Shown piece by piece: positions 17,581 through 26,344 of a stretch of DNA of 64,000 nucleotides. Location of the stretch: NCBI GenBank assembly GCA_902524895.1, contig CABZFH010000003.1:1-64000 (forward strand). Reading direction: 5' to 3'. Made by a program: the position numbers and the translations under genes. This DNA comes from an uncultured Alphaproteobacteria bacterium (GTDB lineage: Bacteria; Pseudomonadota; Alphaproteobacteria; Methylaequorales; Methylaequoraceae). Numbering within the stretch: the stretch's first letter is position 1; each line of letters opens with the position of its first letter. Under the pieces are notes generated by a model, which did no database searches, had not been told where the DNA came from, and worked only from the letters and a program-made list of their open reading frames with translations.

Positions 17581-19356
17581 TCAAGATTCCTCTAATTGCT
17601 TATTTGTCATATGATGTTTTTTATCAACAGGACCAATTAATAAATTTGCAACAAATGCTATCCCTAATAAACCTGCCATCGCAAACATAGTTGTGTTATA
17701 TAAAGTCGCAGAAGGGTCAACAGTTCCTTCTGGAACAATTTGCATTAAGTTCCCAATTGTTACAGTTTTCTGTTGAACAAGTTCTTGTATTTGATCAATT
17801 GAGGCTCCATAAAAATCTATGAACTTTTCAGGATCAACTTTTGAAGCTAGCTCATTTATTGATTTTTCAACTGAACCCTGTCTTAATTGAGTTATAGCCA
17901 AAGGACCCAAAACACCAGCTGTTGACCAAGCTGTTAATAACCTACCATGAATTCCGCCAACGTATTTTGTTCCAAAGATATCTGCTAAGTAAGCAGGAAT
18001 AGTTGCAAAACCTCCGCCATACATAGTAAAAATAATCATCGAAGCTGCATAAAACATTATTAAGTATGTAATTCCAGGGTTAATACTCATAGCTTTTGCA
18101 CTGTATGGAATTGAAAGATACAGTAGTATTCCTAATGAAAAAAATATAAAATAGGTTGCTTTTCTCCCAATAAAATCTGACATCGAAGCCCAAAATATTC
18201 TACCAATCATATTAAAAACACTAATCATCAAGACATATGTGCCCGCAAAACTAGCGGTAACTATTGATGGTAATGTCGAGCCAAATATTTCTATCATCAT
18301 AGTCTTTGCAACTCCTATTACACCAATTCCAGCAGTCACATTAAAACACAAAACAATCCACAAAAAATAAAACTGTGGTGTCTTAAGTGCTTGGTCAATA
18401 TGAACATGATTTTTTGTAATTAACCTTGTTTTAGCTGAATCTTTAGGAGGAGTCCAACCTTTAGGTGTCCAACCCTCTGCAGGCACTCTATATGAGAAAG
18501 CAGCAATTGTCATAATAAGAAAATAAATAATACCTAAAAACAGAAAGGTTTCTGCCGCTCCGCTTGAACCTGTACCAACGATATACACACCTGGATCTCC
18601 AGGTACAATCATTCTGGAAACTTCGTTTGCTGCAACCACAACAACTTCAACGAGGGAACCAGAAATCTCAGCAAATCTTCTTCCTCCCTCAGTAATCAAA
18701 TTTATGGTATCAGAAGTACCCAAATACTCAGGTGCTTTATAAAAAGTCTCTAATAGTTTGTCTATTGTAAATTTAGCAATCATTGCTCCTCCGCCAAATC
18801 CCATGATCGCCATACCAGTTGCCATCCCTCTCCTGTCTGGAAACCATCTAATTAGTGTTGAAACGGGCGAAACGTATCCCAGACCCAATCCTATTCCACC
18901 TAAAACTCCATACCCTAAATATAAAAGATATAAACCAATTTGTAGACTGATTTCCTCAGATGTTATAAACGGTAATGAGATATTAATATGAACACCAAGT
19001 TCTTGAAGATAAATCCCTAAAGCACCTATTAGAAAACCTCCACCCCAACAACATGCTGCAAAAAAACCTACCATTCTTGGACCCACCTCTTCTAACCATT
19101 TTCCAGCATATGCTGCGGCTAGACCCAATGATACGATAGCAACTGAAAAAATCCAAACTACTTGACTAAGTGTCCAATCATCTCCAGAAGAGGATACAAC
19201 TCCTAGAACTTTTATAAGGGCAGGATTAAACATACTCCAAGCATATACTGAACCAATGCATAAATGTATTGCAATGGAGGCTGGTGGGACAAGCCATCTA
19301 TTAAATCCTGATTTAGCGATAATATTTTTTTTATGTAATCTGTCTATAAAACTCAT
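17581..19356 (-). CDS. OFA-family MFS transporter (oxalate/formate carrier)
   Basis: Twelve or more membrane segments of the major facilitator fold; the N-terminal PPASIAIHLCIGSVYAWSMF and the loop WFPDRRGMATGMAIMGFGGGA are hallmarks of the oxalate:formate antiporter family. At 591 residues it is well above the roughly 420 of OxlT because of an extra soluble segment between TM6 and TM7 (about residues 200-265) and a long loop near the C-terminus. It is convergent with the formate dehydrogenase genes and followed closely by mobA and fdhD, so formate uptake is the natural inference; oxalate genes are not seen. Confidence 0.88.
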   Translation of the reverse strand: MSFIDRLHKKNIIAKSGFNRWLVPPASIAIHLCIGSVYAWSMFNPALIKVLGVVSSSGDDWTLSQVVWIFSVAIVSLGLAAAYAGKWLEEVGPRMVGFFAACCWGGGFLIGALGIYLQELGVHINISLPFITSEEISLQIGLYLLYLGYGVLGGIGLGLGYVSPVSTLIRWFPDRRGMATGMAIMGFGGGAMIAKFTIDKLLETFYKAPEYLGTSDTINLITEGGRRFAEISGSLVEVVVVAANEVSRMIVPGDPGVYIVGTGSSGAAETFLFLGIIYFLIMTIAAFSYRVPAEGWTPKGWTPPKDSAKTRLITKNHVHIDQALKTPQFYFLWIVLCFNVTAGIGVIGVAKTMMIEIFGSTLPSIVTASFAGTYVLMISVFNMIGRIFWASMSDFIGRKATYFIFFSLGILLYLSIPYSAKAMSINPGITYLIMFYAASMIIFTMYGGGFATIPAYLADIFGTKYVGGIHGRLLTAWSTAGVLGPLAITQLRQGSVEKSINELASKVDPEKFIDFYGASIDQIQELVQQKTVTIGNLMQIVPEGTVDPSATLYNTTMFAMAGLLGIAFVANLLIGPVDKKHHMTNKQLEES

Positions 19357-19994
19357 AATTTTTTGGCTCCTCTTTTGTTCAAAGTCTTTTGAATCTTTTC
19401 TGCATTTAATAGATCTAACTCATTATTTATATTAAAGAATGGATCATAATCAAAAATTGGGAAATTAACTACCTTGAATTTAAAATTTTTTGTAAACGCA
19501 TCAATTTTTAGTATTTTTTTTTTTAATGAATTTTCCAATTCTTTTATCAAATCTACACTCCACATTGCAAAAACAGGATGTATATTTTCACCACTCTTTG
19601 CAATAATTATTTTTTCATCATTATAGTTTTTAAGAAAAGTTTCTACAATATTGTCAGGGAAAAAAGGAGAATCAACAGGAAAAGTAAATAACCATTTTAC
19701 ATTTTTTTTTTTTCTTTGTAGCCATTCCAAACCGGTATAAATTCCGGCTAATGGTCCCAGGTTTCCTGTAAATAAATCCTTTAAAACAGGAAATTTTTCA
19801 TACTCCGTTTTTATACGAGATGAATTAGAATTTATTATTATTATATCAAGCTGATTAGCGACTTTTTTAATTTGTCTTTCCAAAAGAGTTTCGTTATCAA
19901 GTTCTTTTTGCGATTTATCAAATAAATTCATTCTTCTTGACTTTCCACCAGCCAAAATTAAACCTGCAAGAGATGATTTTTCAAACCTTTTCAA
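19353..19994 (-). CDS. mobA: Molybdenum cofactor guanylyltransferase
   Basis: Adds GMP to molybdopterin, making the guanine dinucleotide form used by formate dehydrogenase. The nucleotidyltransferase signature LAGGKSRRM is at residues 14-22 and the Mg-binding region FPVDSPFFP near 105. The only start that keeps the first beta strand is a TTG at 19994, which has a good Shine-Dalgarno (GGAGAG, seven bases ahead) inside the end of fdhD, so it overlaps fdhD by 14 bases. Its stop overlaps the OFA transporter start by four bases. Length 213 residues is normal. Confidence 0.9.
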   Translation of the reverse strand: MKRFEKSSLAGLILAGGKSRRMNLFDKSQKELDNETLLERQIKKVANQLDIIIINSNSSRIKTEYEKFPVLKDLFTGNLGPLAGIYTGLEWLQRKKKNVKWLFTFPVDSPFFPDNIVETFLKNYNDEKIIIAKSGENIHPVFAMWSVDLIKELENSLKKKILKIDAFTKNFKFKVVNFPIFDYDPFFNINNELDLLNAEKIQKTLNKRGAKKL

Positions 19995-20781
19995 TTCTTT
20001 GCTCTCCAGAAAGAACTGTAAACTTTTTACCTCTGGCCCTACCTATCAATGTTAGATTTGCTTTTTTAGCAAGATCAACGCCCCAAGCAGTAAAACCAGA
20101 TCTTGAAATTACAATGGGAATTTCCATCTGTACCGACTTTATAACCATTTCACTTGTTAATCTTCCAGTTGTATAAAAAATTTTGTCGTCTGGTTTTATG
20201 TTTTTTAAAAACATATAGCCTGCAATTTTATCAATAGCATTATGTCTTCCTACATCTTCCATGTATATTAATGGAGAATCTTCAAAACATAATACGCATC
20301 CATGTATAGCCCCAGCTTTCAAATATAAGCTAGGCGTTAAATTTATTTTTTTTGATAATTGATAAATCCATTCAATATTTATTTTTTTTTTATCATTTAA
20401 TTTCTTTTGTTCGAAACTTTCCATAATATCGCCGAAAGCTGTTCCTTGTGCACAACCTGAAGTGAGAGTTTTCTTTTTAAGCTTTTTCTCAAAATTTGTT
20501 TTTCTCTTAGTTCTGATCACAATTGTGTCAATATCTTCCTCATATTCTATAGATAAAATTTTATCATTTTTTAATAGCATATTTTGATTTAATAAATACC
20601 CAACAGCCAGATATTCTGGATAGTCATTGATTGTCATCATTGTAACAATCTCTTGGTTATTAAGATAAAGTGTTAATGGTTTTTCTTCAATAACATCAAT
20701 AGTTTGCTTTTTTAAATCTTGATCTAACCCATCAATTTTTCTTGTTAATCTTGAATCATCAATGTTTGGTTTTATATTCAT
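19981..20781 (-). CDS. fdhD: Formate dehydrogenase accessory sulfurtransferase FdhD
   Basis: Passes sulfur from a cysteine desulfurase to the Mo/W centre of formate dehydrogenase. Conserved features include the EYLAVGYLL segment, the VGRHNAIDKIAG motif and TGRLTSEMVIK. The flexible loop that in E. coli FdhD holds two cysteines (CxxC) reads TSGCAQGTAFGD here, with only the first Cys. This resembles the FdsC-like branch as I remember it, but I could not verify that by alignment. First gene of the fdhD-mobA-OFA block; divergent from moaA across 62 bases. Confidence 0.92.
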   Translation of the reverse strand: MNIKPNIDDSRLTRKIDGLDQDLKKQTIDVIEEKPLTLYLNNQEIVTMMTINDYPEYLAVGYLLNQNMLLKNDKILSIEYEEDIDTIVIRTKRKTNFEKKLKKKTLTSGCAQGTAFGDIMESFEQKKLNDKKKINIEWIYQLSKKINLTPSLYLKAGAIHGCVLCFEDSPLIYMEDVGRHNAIDKIAGYMFLKNIKPDDKIFYTTGRLTSEMVIKSVQMEIPIVISRSGFTAWGVDLAKKANLTLIGRARGKKFTVLSGEQRIEKV

Positions 20782-20843
20782 TTATTACTTTTATTTATTT
20801 TAATATATATAACTGTTATCATATTGCATATAATTTTTAAGAT

Positions 20844-21824
20844 ATGTTAGATTCTTTTGGAAGAAATATAGATTATTTGAGGTTTTCTGTCACTGATAGA
20901 TGTGATTTAAGGTGCAGGTATTGTATGCCAGAAAAGACATCTTTTTCTCAAAAAAAAGATATGCTTGATTTAAATCAATTAAAAAAATTAGCCGACGTTC
21001 TCATTAAAGTTGGAATTAAAAAAATTCGTATCACTGGAGGGGAGCCATTCGTAAGAAAAGATATAATAAGTTTTTTGGAATACCTATTTGTTTACAAAAA
21101 AAAACAATTATTAAATGAAATTACTTTAACCACAAATGGAACTTTGTTAGAAAAATATGCAGAAAAATTAAAACATAATGGCATCGAAAGATTAAACGTG
21201 TCTATTGATAGCTTAATTCCCGAGAAATATTCATTTATAACTAATGGAGGAATTTTAGATAATGTTTTAAAAGGAATTGACGAGGCCAAAAAATTTGGAA
21301 TCAGAATAAAAATAAATGTTGTGTTACTGAAGAACTTTAATGAAGATGAAATTATTTCACTAATAAATTGGTCAGCTAAAAATGGTTTTAATATATCCTT
21401 CATAGAAATTATGCCTTTAGGAGAAATTAAGTACTCACGCGATTCACAATATATTCCTGTATCTGTAGCAAAAAAAATTATAGAAAATCATTACCCATTG
21501 ATTAGTTGTGACTATTCAACAAATGGACCATCAAAATATTATAAAACTAAAGCGTTTTCATCATTAATAGGTTTTATAAGTCCAATAAGTAATCATTTCT
21601 GTGAATCATGTAATCGAATAAGAATTACAAGCAATGGCATATTATATAGTTGTCTAGGTCATGAAAGTGCTACAAATTTAAAAATTTCTTTAGAAAAAAA
21701 TAATATTGAGGAGGTAGAAAGAAAAATTAGAAATTCCATTAAAAAAAAACCTGAAAAACATTTTTTTAATATAAATGAAAAAGATCCAGCTGTTAAAAGA
21801 TTTATGAGCTTTACAGGTGGATAA
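20844..21824 (+). CDS. moaA: GTP 3',8-cyclase (molybdenum cofactor step 1)
   Basis: Radical SAM enzyme that starts molybdopterin synthesis from GTP. N-terminal cluster ligands are in CDLRCRYC (residues 17-24), the SAM-binding TGGEP follows, and the C-terminal second 4Fe-4S cluster is given by CESCNRIRITSNGILYSC. The double-glycine end (SFTGG), needed for activity in the family, is present. Length 326 residues. Its place beside fdhD and mobA ties it to formate dehydrogenase. A TATAAT-like box at 20829-20834 lies only about ten bases before the start, so the mRNA could be almost leaderless. Confidence 0.95.
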   Translation: MLDSFGRNIDYLRFSVTDRCDLRCRYCMPEKTSFSQKKDMLDLNQLKKLADVLIKVGIKKIRITGGEPFVRKDIISFLEYLFVYKKKQLLNEITLTTNGTLLEKYAEKLKHNGIERLNVSIDSLIPEKYSFITNGGILDNVLKGIDEAKKFGIRIKINVVLLKNFNEDEIISLINWSAKNGFNISFIEIMPLGEIKYSRDSQYIPVSVAKKIIENHYPLISCDYSTNGPSKYYKTKAFSSLIGFISPISNHFCESCNRIRITSNGILYSCLGHESATNLKISLEKNNIEEVERKIRNSIKKKPEKHFFNINEKDPAVKRFMSFTGG

Positions 21825-21825
21825 A

Positions 21826-22599
21826 ATGCAAGATAAAAATATTAAAATCGGACTGGTATGCTCTGGAAATGAAGTGGCAAAAAGATCTGCATTAATTCTA
21901 AAAAGTAAATATAAATTCGTTAGACCAACCCAAGCTGATGTTATAGTAGCTTTAGGGGGGGATGGAACTGTTCTAGAAACATTACACAAATTTTTAAAAC
22001 AAAAAATTCCAATTTATGGGATGAATAGAGGACATATTGGATTTTTAATGAACGAGTACTCAGAAAAAAACCTTCTTACCAGATTGAGAAAATCAAAATC
22101 AACCAAATTATACCCACTTAGAATCAAAAGCTTTTTAAACAATGGTTCTATAAAAGAAAGCATTGCATTCAATGATGTATCTCTCATCAGAAATACAAGA
22201 CAAATTGCAAAAATTTGCATAGAAATTAACAACACTAAAAAAATTGACCAATTATTGTGTGATGGTTGTTTAATTTCTACTCCGGCAGGCAGTAGTGCTT
22301 ACAATCTGTCACTAAGAGGACCTGTTTTTCCAGTTGAAGCTCAATTGTTGGCCTTAACACCAATTAGTCCATACAGGCCAAGAAGATGGAGAGGAGCATT
22401 GCTTCCAAATAATGTAAAAATTACGTTAACTGCTCTAGAAGAAAAAAAGCGACCTGTAAGAGCAGAAGCAGATTTTTTTGAAACAAATAATATTAAGAAA
22501 TTAGAAGTTGCATTAGATAAAAAACAATTCGTCAACTTATTATTTGATCAAGGACATGATTTGGAAGAGAGAATAATCAATGAACAATTTTTATATTAA
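21826..22599 (+). CDS. nadK: NAD kinase
   Basis: Phosphorylates NAD to NADP. The diagnostic GGDGT is present (VALGGDGTVLETL), followed by the NE/D-type and GSTAYNLS-like motif (TPAGSSAYNLSLRGP). I take the ATG at 21826, two bases after moaA and with AGGTGG upstream, in preference to an in-frame GTG at 21817; this gives 257 residues. It reads in one direction with moaA, argE, queA, tgt and queF with almost no gaps, so it is probably co-transcribed with them. Confidence 0.93.
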   Translation: MQDKNIKIGLVCSGNEVAKRSALILKSKYKFVRPTQADVIVALGGDGTVLETLHKFLKQKIPIYGMNRGHIGFLMNEYSEKNLLTRLRKSKSTKLYPLRIKSFLNNGSIKESIAFNDVSLIRNTRQIAKICIEINNTKKIDQLLCDGCLISTPAGSSAYNLSLRGPVFPVEAQLLALTPISPYRPRRWRGALLPNNVKITLTALEEKKRPVRAEADFFETNNIKKLEVALDKKQFVNLLFDQGHDLEERIINEQFLY

Positions 22600-23742
22600 A
22601 TGAATACCGAGCAAATTTTAAAAAAACTTATTTCATTTAAAAGTATTAGTGAGCAAGAAAATATGACTTTGCTAAATTACGTTTCCAATTACTTAGGAAA
22701 ATTTAATATTAGTGTTGAAATAATCAATCGCCATCAAAATAGAGCAAATCTTTATTGTAGAATTGGGCCTAATACAGCTGGAGGATTAATGTTGTCAGGA
22801 CATACAGATGTAGTTCCCGTAGCAAATCAAAAATGGAAAACAAATCCTTTTGAACTTCATAAGCAAGGAAAAAAGTATTTTGGGAGGGGCACAGCTGATA
22901 TGAAATCATTTGTTGCAATTGTGTTATCACTAGTTCCAAAAATTATTTCCATGAACCTTAAAAAACCAGTACATATAATGTTATCCTATGACGAAGAAAT
23001 AGGTTGTGTTGGCATTCAAAAAGCAGTTCCTTTTCTAAAATCAATGAAAAAAAAACCGAGCTACTGCATTGTTGGAGAACCAACAGAAATGCAGGTAATT
23101 ACTGAACACAAGGGAAAAAAAAATTTCATAGTTACATTCAACGGAATTGAATCACACTCATCTCAAATTGATAAAGGTGTAAATGCAATAAAATATGCAA
23201 ATAAATTTTTAACTTATTTAAGTTTAATAGAAAAAAAACTGAAGAAAAAATCTTTCCAAAATAAAAATTATAATCCACCATATTCCTCAATTAATGTTGG
23301 TTTAATTCATGGAGGTATAGCTTTAAATATAATACCATCATTATGTAAGCTTGAATTTGAGATTAGGGATCTCCCATCAAATAATATTTCAAAGATTATA
23401 AGGGAAATAAAAGAATATTTATTTTTAAATTTAGAAAGAGAAATGAAAAAAGAGAATAATAAATGCTCTATAAAATTTTCTATAACAAATAATTTTCCTC
23501 CATTAAAAACTCTAATAAATAATAAAATTGTAAATTTAGCTTTAAAAAATCTTAATACTAATATTACAGGTACAGTAAGCTTTGGCACAGAAGCAGGAGT
23601 TTTTAATAAAATACCAATTGAAACTATAGTATGTGGCCCTGGAAATATTGATCAAGCCCACAAACCTAATGAGTTTATATCAATAGAACAAATTAATAAA
23701 TGTGAAGTTTTTTTAAAAAACATAATCAAAACTATATGTTAA
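22600..23742 (+). CDS. argE: Acetylornithine deacetylase (M20 family)
   Basis: Zinc hydrolase that removes the acetyl group of N-acetylornithine in arginine synthesis. The M20 metal ligands are visible: SGHTDVVP (His, Asp), GRGTADMKSF (Asp), DEEIGCVG (catalytic and metal Glu), VGEPTEM and a C-terminal HKPNEFI. Length 380 residues and the HTDVVPV-type first motif favour ArgE; a related M20 peptidase such as DapE is less likely but possible. It directly abuts nadK and is followed by queA with one base between. Confidence 0.85.
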   Translation: MNTEQILKKLISFKSISEQENMTLLNYVSNYLGKFNISVEIINRHQNRANLYCRIGPNTAGGLMLSGHTDVVPVANQKWKTNPFELHKQGKKYFGRGTADMKSFVAIVLSLVPKIISMNLKKPVHIMLSYDEEIGCVGIQKAVPFLKSMKKKPSYCIVGEPTEMQVITEHKGKKNFIVTFNGIESHSSQIDKGVNAIKYANKFLTYLSLIEKKLKKKSFQNKNYNPPYSSINVGLIHGGIALNIIPSLCKLEFEIRDLPSNNISKIIREIKEYLFLNLEREMKKENNKCSIKFSITNNFPPLKTLINNKIVNLALKNLNTNITGTVSFGTEAGVFNKIPIETIVCGPGNIDQAHKPNEFISIEQINKCEVFLKNIIKTIC

Positions 23743-23743
23743 A

Positions 23744-24787
23744 ATGCTTACAAAAAAATTTCACTTTAAAGTTCCTGATAACTTAATAGCATTAAACCCT
23801 ATAATACCTAGGAATCATTCAAAATTAGTTGAAGTAAATAATAAATTTACAATTCGAAAATTCGATAACTTAATAGATTTACTGGAGTCGGGTGATTGTT
23901 TAATTATAAATGATACAAAAGTTATACCTGCTGAATTAGGTGGATTTTTAAAAACAAGTTTTGTAAAGATAACCTTAAATAAAAAAATTAGCGATACTAA
24001 AAACATGTGGCAAGTTTTTGCTAAACCACGAAGAAAACTAAAAGAAAATCTTTTTTTAAAATTTTCAGAAACTTTTGAGGCAAAAGTTCTTGATATTCTT
24101 AAAGATAAAAATGGAGGGGCAATATTAGATTTTAATTGTAGCGACGAAGTTTTTTTTAAGTTTCTGAAAAAAAATGCTAAATTGGCTCTTCCAAACTATA
24201 TTTCAAAAAGAAGAGCAGTTGAAATCAAGGATCATATTAATTATCAATCCATTTTTGCGGAAAGAAATGGAGCAGTTGCTGCACCAACAGCAAGTTTACA
24301 CTTTAGTCAAAAATTAATTATAAAATTAATTAAAAAGGGTGTCAAAATTATAAAAGTAACACTTCATGTTAATGGAGGTACGTTTATTCCAATAAATAAT
24401 AAAAACATAGATGATCATAATATGCACTTTGAATATGGTGTAATATCAAAGAAATCTGCATCATTAATAAACTTAGCACAAAAAAAAGGAAAAAAATGCA
24501 TTGCTGTTGGAACCACAGTTCTAAGGTTATTAGAATCTGCAAAAAATAAAGATGGAACAATTAATAGTTTTGAAGGTGAAACAAACATTTTTATTAAACC
24601 TGGATGGAAAGTAAATACTGTTGATGGTCTGATAACAAATTTTCATACTCCAAAGTCTACATTATTCGTTTTGATTTGCAGTTTAATAGGAATTAAAAGA
24701 GCAAAACAATTATACTCGTTTGCTGTGAAAGAAAAAATACGCTTTTATTCATATGGTGATGCTTGTTTAATATGGACGAAGTCATGA
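23744..24787 (+). CDS. queA: S-adenosylmethionine:tRNA ribosyltransferase-isomerase
   Basis: Moves the ribosyl part of SAM to preQ1 in tRNA, giving epoxyqueuosine. Family motifs: GDCLIINDTKVIPAEL, AAPTASLHFS, TLHVNGGTFIP and DGLITNFHTPKSTL. Several normally invariant positions differ (for example GAGTF to NGGTF and PARL to PAEL), in line with a fast-evolving AT-rich genome. Length 347 residues is normal. Its TGA stop overlaps the ATG of tgt. Confidence 0.94.
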   Translation: MLTKKFHFKVPDNLIALNPIIPRNHSKLVEVNNKFTIRKFDNLIDLLESGDCLIINDTKVIPAELGGFLKTSFVKITLNKKISDTKNMWQVFAKPRRKLKENLFLKFSETFEAKVLDILKDKNGGAILDFNCSDEVFFKFLKKNAKLALPNYISKRRAVEIKDHINYQSIFAERNGAVAAPTASLHFSQKLIIKLIKKGVKIIKVTLHVNGGTFIPINNKNIDDHNMHFEYGVISKKSASLINLAQKKGKKCIAVGTTVLRLLESAKNKDGTINSFEGETNIFIKPGWKVNTVDGLITNFHTPKSTLFVLICSLIGIKRAKQLYSFAVKEKIRFYSYGDACLIWTKS

Positions 24788-25905
24788 GTGAGGATTTTTT
24801 TAGTATACTGCATACATTCGGCAAAGCTAGAGTAGGTAAATTAAAAACCGCTCACGGTAAAATTGACACTCCAGTTTTTATGCCAGTTGGTACATTAGGT
24901 TCTGTAAAAGGAATTTTTCCAGATGAATTAAAAAAAGCTGGAGTTCAAATTATTTTAGGGAATACGTACCATCTGATGCAACGACCTGGTGAAAACTTGA
25001 TAAAAAAAATGGGAGGTTTACAGAAATTCATTAATTGGAATCTTCCAATATTGACTGACTCTGGAGGTTTTCAAATATGGTCTCTATCAAGACTTAGAAC
25101 AATAGATCAAGATGGAGTTACTTTTTCATCTCACATAGATGGAAAGAAAATAAGACTAACTCCTGAGTCCTCAATAATTATCCAAAATAAGTTAAATTCA
25201 AATATTACAATGGTACTTGATGAGTGTACAAATTTTCCCTCTACTTATGATGATGCAAATGAATCTCTGAAACTATCGGTAAAATGGGCTGAAAGATGCA
25301 AGAAACAATTTGTAAAAAGAAAAGGATATGGATTATTCTCAATTGTGCAAGGAGGTATGTTTCCTGATCTTAGAGAAAAATGCTCAGAACTACTCAAACT
25401 GATCAGTTTTGACGGATACGCAATAGGTGGATTATCTGTGGGAGAAAAACATAAAAAAATGATTGAAATTGTTGATCACACAACGAATTTCCTACCCGAA
25501 GATAAACCCAGGTATCTAATGGGTGTTGGAAGACCAATAGACATTATAAATGCAGTGGAAAAAGGAGTTGATATGTTTGATTGTGTCTTACCAACACGAT
25601 TTGGCAGGAATGGAAGAGCATTTACAACAAACGGAGAAATAAATTTAAAAAATTCAAAATTTGCTTATGATGATTCTCCACTTGATAAAAAATTAGATTG
25701 TTTTGTTTCAAGAAACTTTTCAAAAAGTTATATTCATCATTTAACAAAAAGCAATGAAATACTATCATCTATGATAATTAGTCTAAATAATATTGTTTTT
25801 TATCAAAATATGATGACAAATTTAAGAGAATCAATTAAGAATGGTAAGTTCAGAGAAGTAAAAAAAATTTATAAAATTTATCATGGTGAGTATGAAAGAA
25901 TTTAA
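24784..25905 (+). CDS. tgt: tRNA-guanine transglycosylase, zinc site degenerate
   Basis: Exchanges guanine for preQ1 at position 34 of GUN tRNAs. Catalytic features are intact: TDSGGFQ and the nucleophile region DMFDCVLPTRFGRNG. The zinc subdomain is not: where E. coli Tgt has C302, C304, C307 and H333, this protein has L304, C306, S309 and N335 at matching spacing (LDCFVSRNFSKSYIHHL). I use the ATG at 24784, overlapping the queA stop as ATGA, giving 373 residues; an upstream TTG at 24763 is less likely. Overlaps queF by 23 bases. Confidence 0.93.
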   Translation: MSEDFFSILHTFGKARVGKLKTAHGKIDTPVFMPVGTLGSVKGIFPDELKKAGVQIILGNTYHLMQRPGENLIKKMGGLQKFINWNLPILTDSGGFQIWSLSRLRTIDQDGVTFSSHIDGKKIRLTPESSIIIQNKLNSNITMVLDECTNFPSTYDDANESLKLSVKWAERCKKQFVKRKGYGLFSIVQGGMFPDLREKCSELLKLISFDGYAIGGLSVGEKHKKMIEIVDHTTNFLPEDKPRYLMGVGRPIDIINAVEKGVDMFDCVLPTRFGRNGRAFTTNGEINLKNSKFAYDDSPLDKKLDCFVSRNFSKSYIHHLTKSNEILSSMIISLNNIVFYQNMMTNLRESIKNGKFREVKKIYKIYHGEYERI

Positions 25906-26338
25906 ATCACTAGGAAATAAATCAGAAATTCCAAGAGATCCAGAAAAATTTAAACTTGAATCGATAATAAATCCTCATCAAAATAAGGAATATGTTATTA
26001 GACTTTCTTCACCAGAATTTACAAGTATTTGCCCAATTACTGGTCAACCAGATTTTGGAAATATTATAGTTGATTATATTCCAAATAAAAAAATCGTTGA
26101 AAGTAAATCATACAAACTTTTTCTTTTTTCCTTTAGAAATTTTGGTGGTTTTCATGAGGATTGTACAATAAAAATTGCAAATAAAATTATTAAATGTATT
26201 AGACCTAAATGGCTTCGTGTAGGAGGTTTTTGGAATCCACGAGGAGGGATTCCGATTGATATTTTCTTTCAAACTAATGAACCACCTAAAACCATATGGA
26301 TTAAAGAATATGATGTTATGCCATATAAAGGAAGATAA
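25883..26338 (+). CDS. queF: NADPH-dependent preQ0 reductase (7-cyano-7-deazaguanine reductase)
   Basis: Reduces the nitrile of preQ0 to the amine of preQ1. It is the short unimodular form (151 residues). The catalytic Cys and Asp are in FTSICPITGQPDFG, and the NADPH/substrate region ESKSYKLFLFSFRNFGGFHEDC is present with the key Glu. The start may be the ATG at 25883 or the one at 25892; both overlap the end of tgt. It is convergent with queD, only six bases apart. Confidence 0.94.
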   Translation: MVSMKEFKSLGNKSEIPRDPEKFKLESIINPHQNKEYVIRLSSPEFTSICPITGQPDFGNIIVDYIPNKKIVESKSYKLFLFSFRNFGGFHEDCTIKIANKIIKCIRPKWLRVGGFWNPRGGIPIDIFFQTNEPPKTIWIKEYDVMPYKGR

Positions 26339-26344
26339 GGATAA

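Noticed and set aside
12486-20835. Identical 15-base string atattgcatataatt at 12486-12500 and 20821-20835, both in divergent promoter gaps
   Set aside because: In a 64-kb sequence this AT-rich, chance repeats of 15 bases are expected many times; the shared part is mainly a TATAAT-like box.
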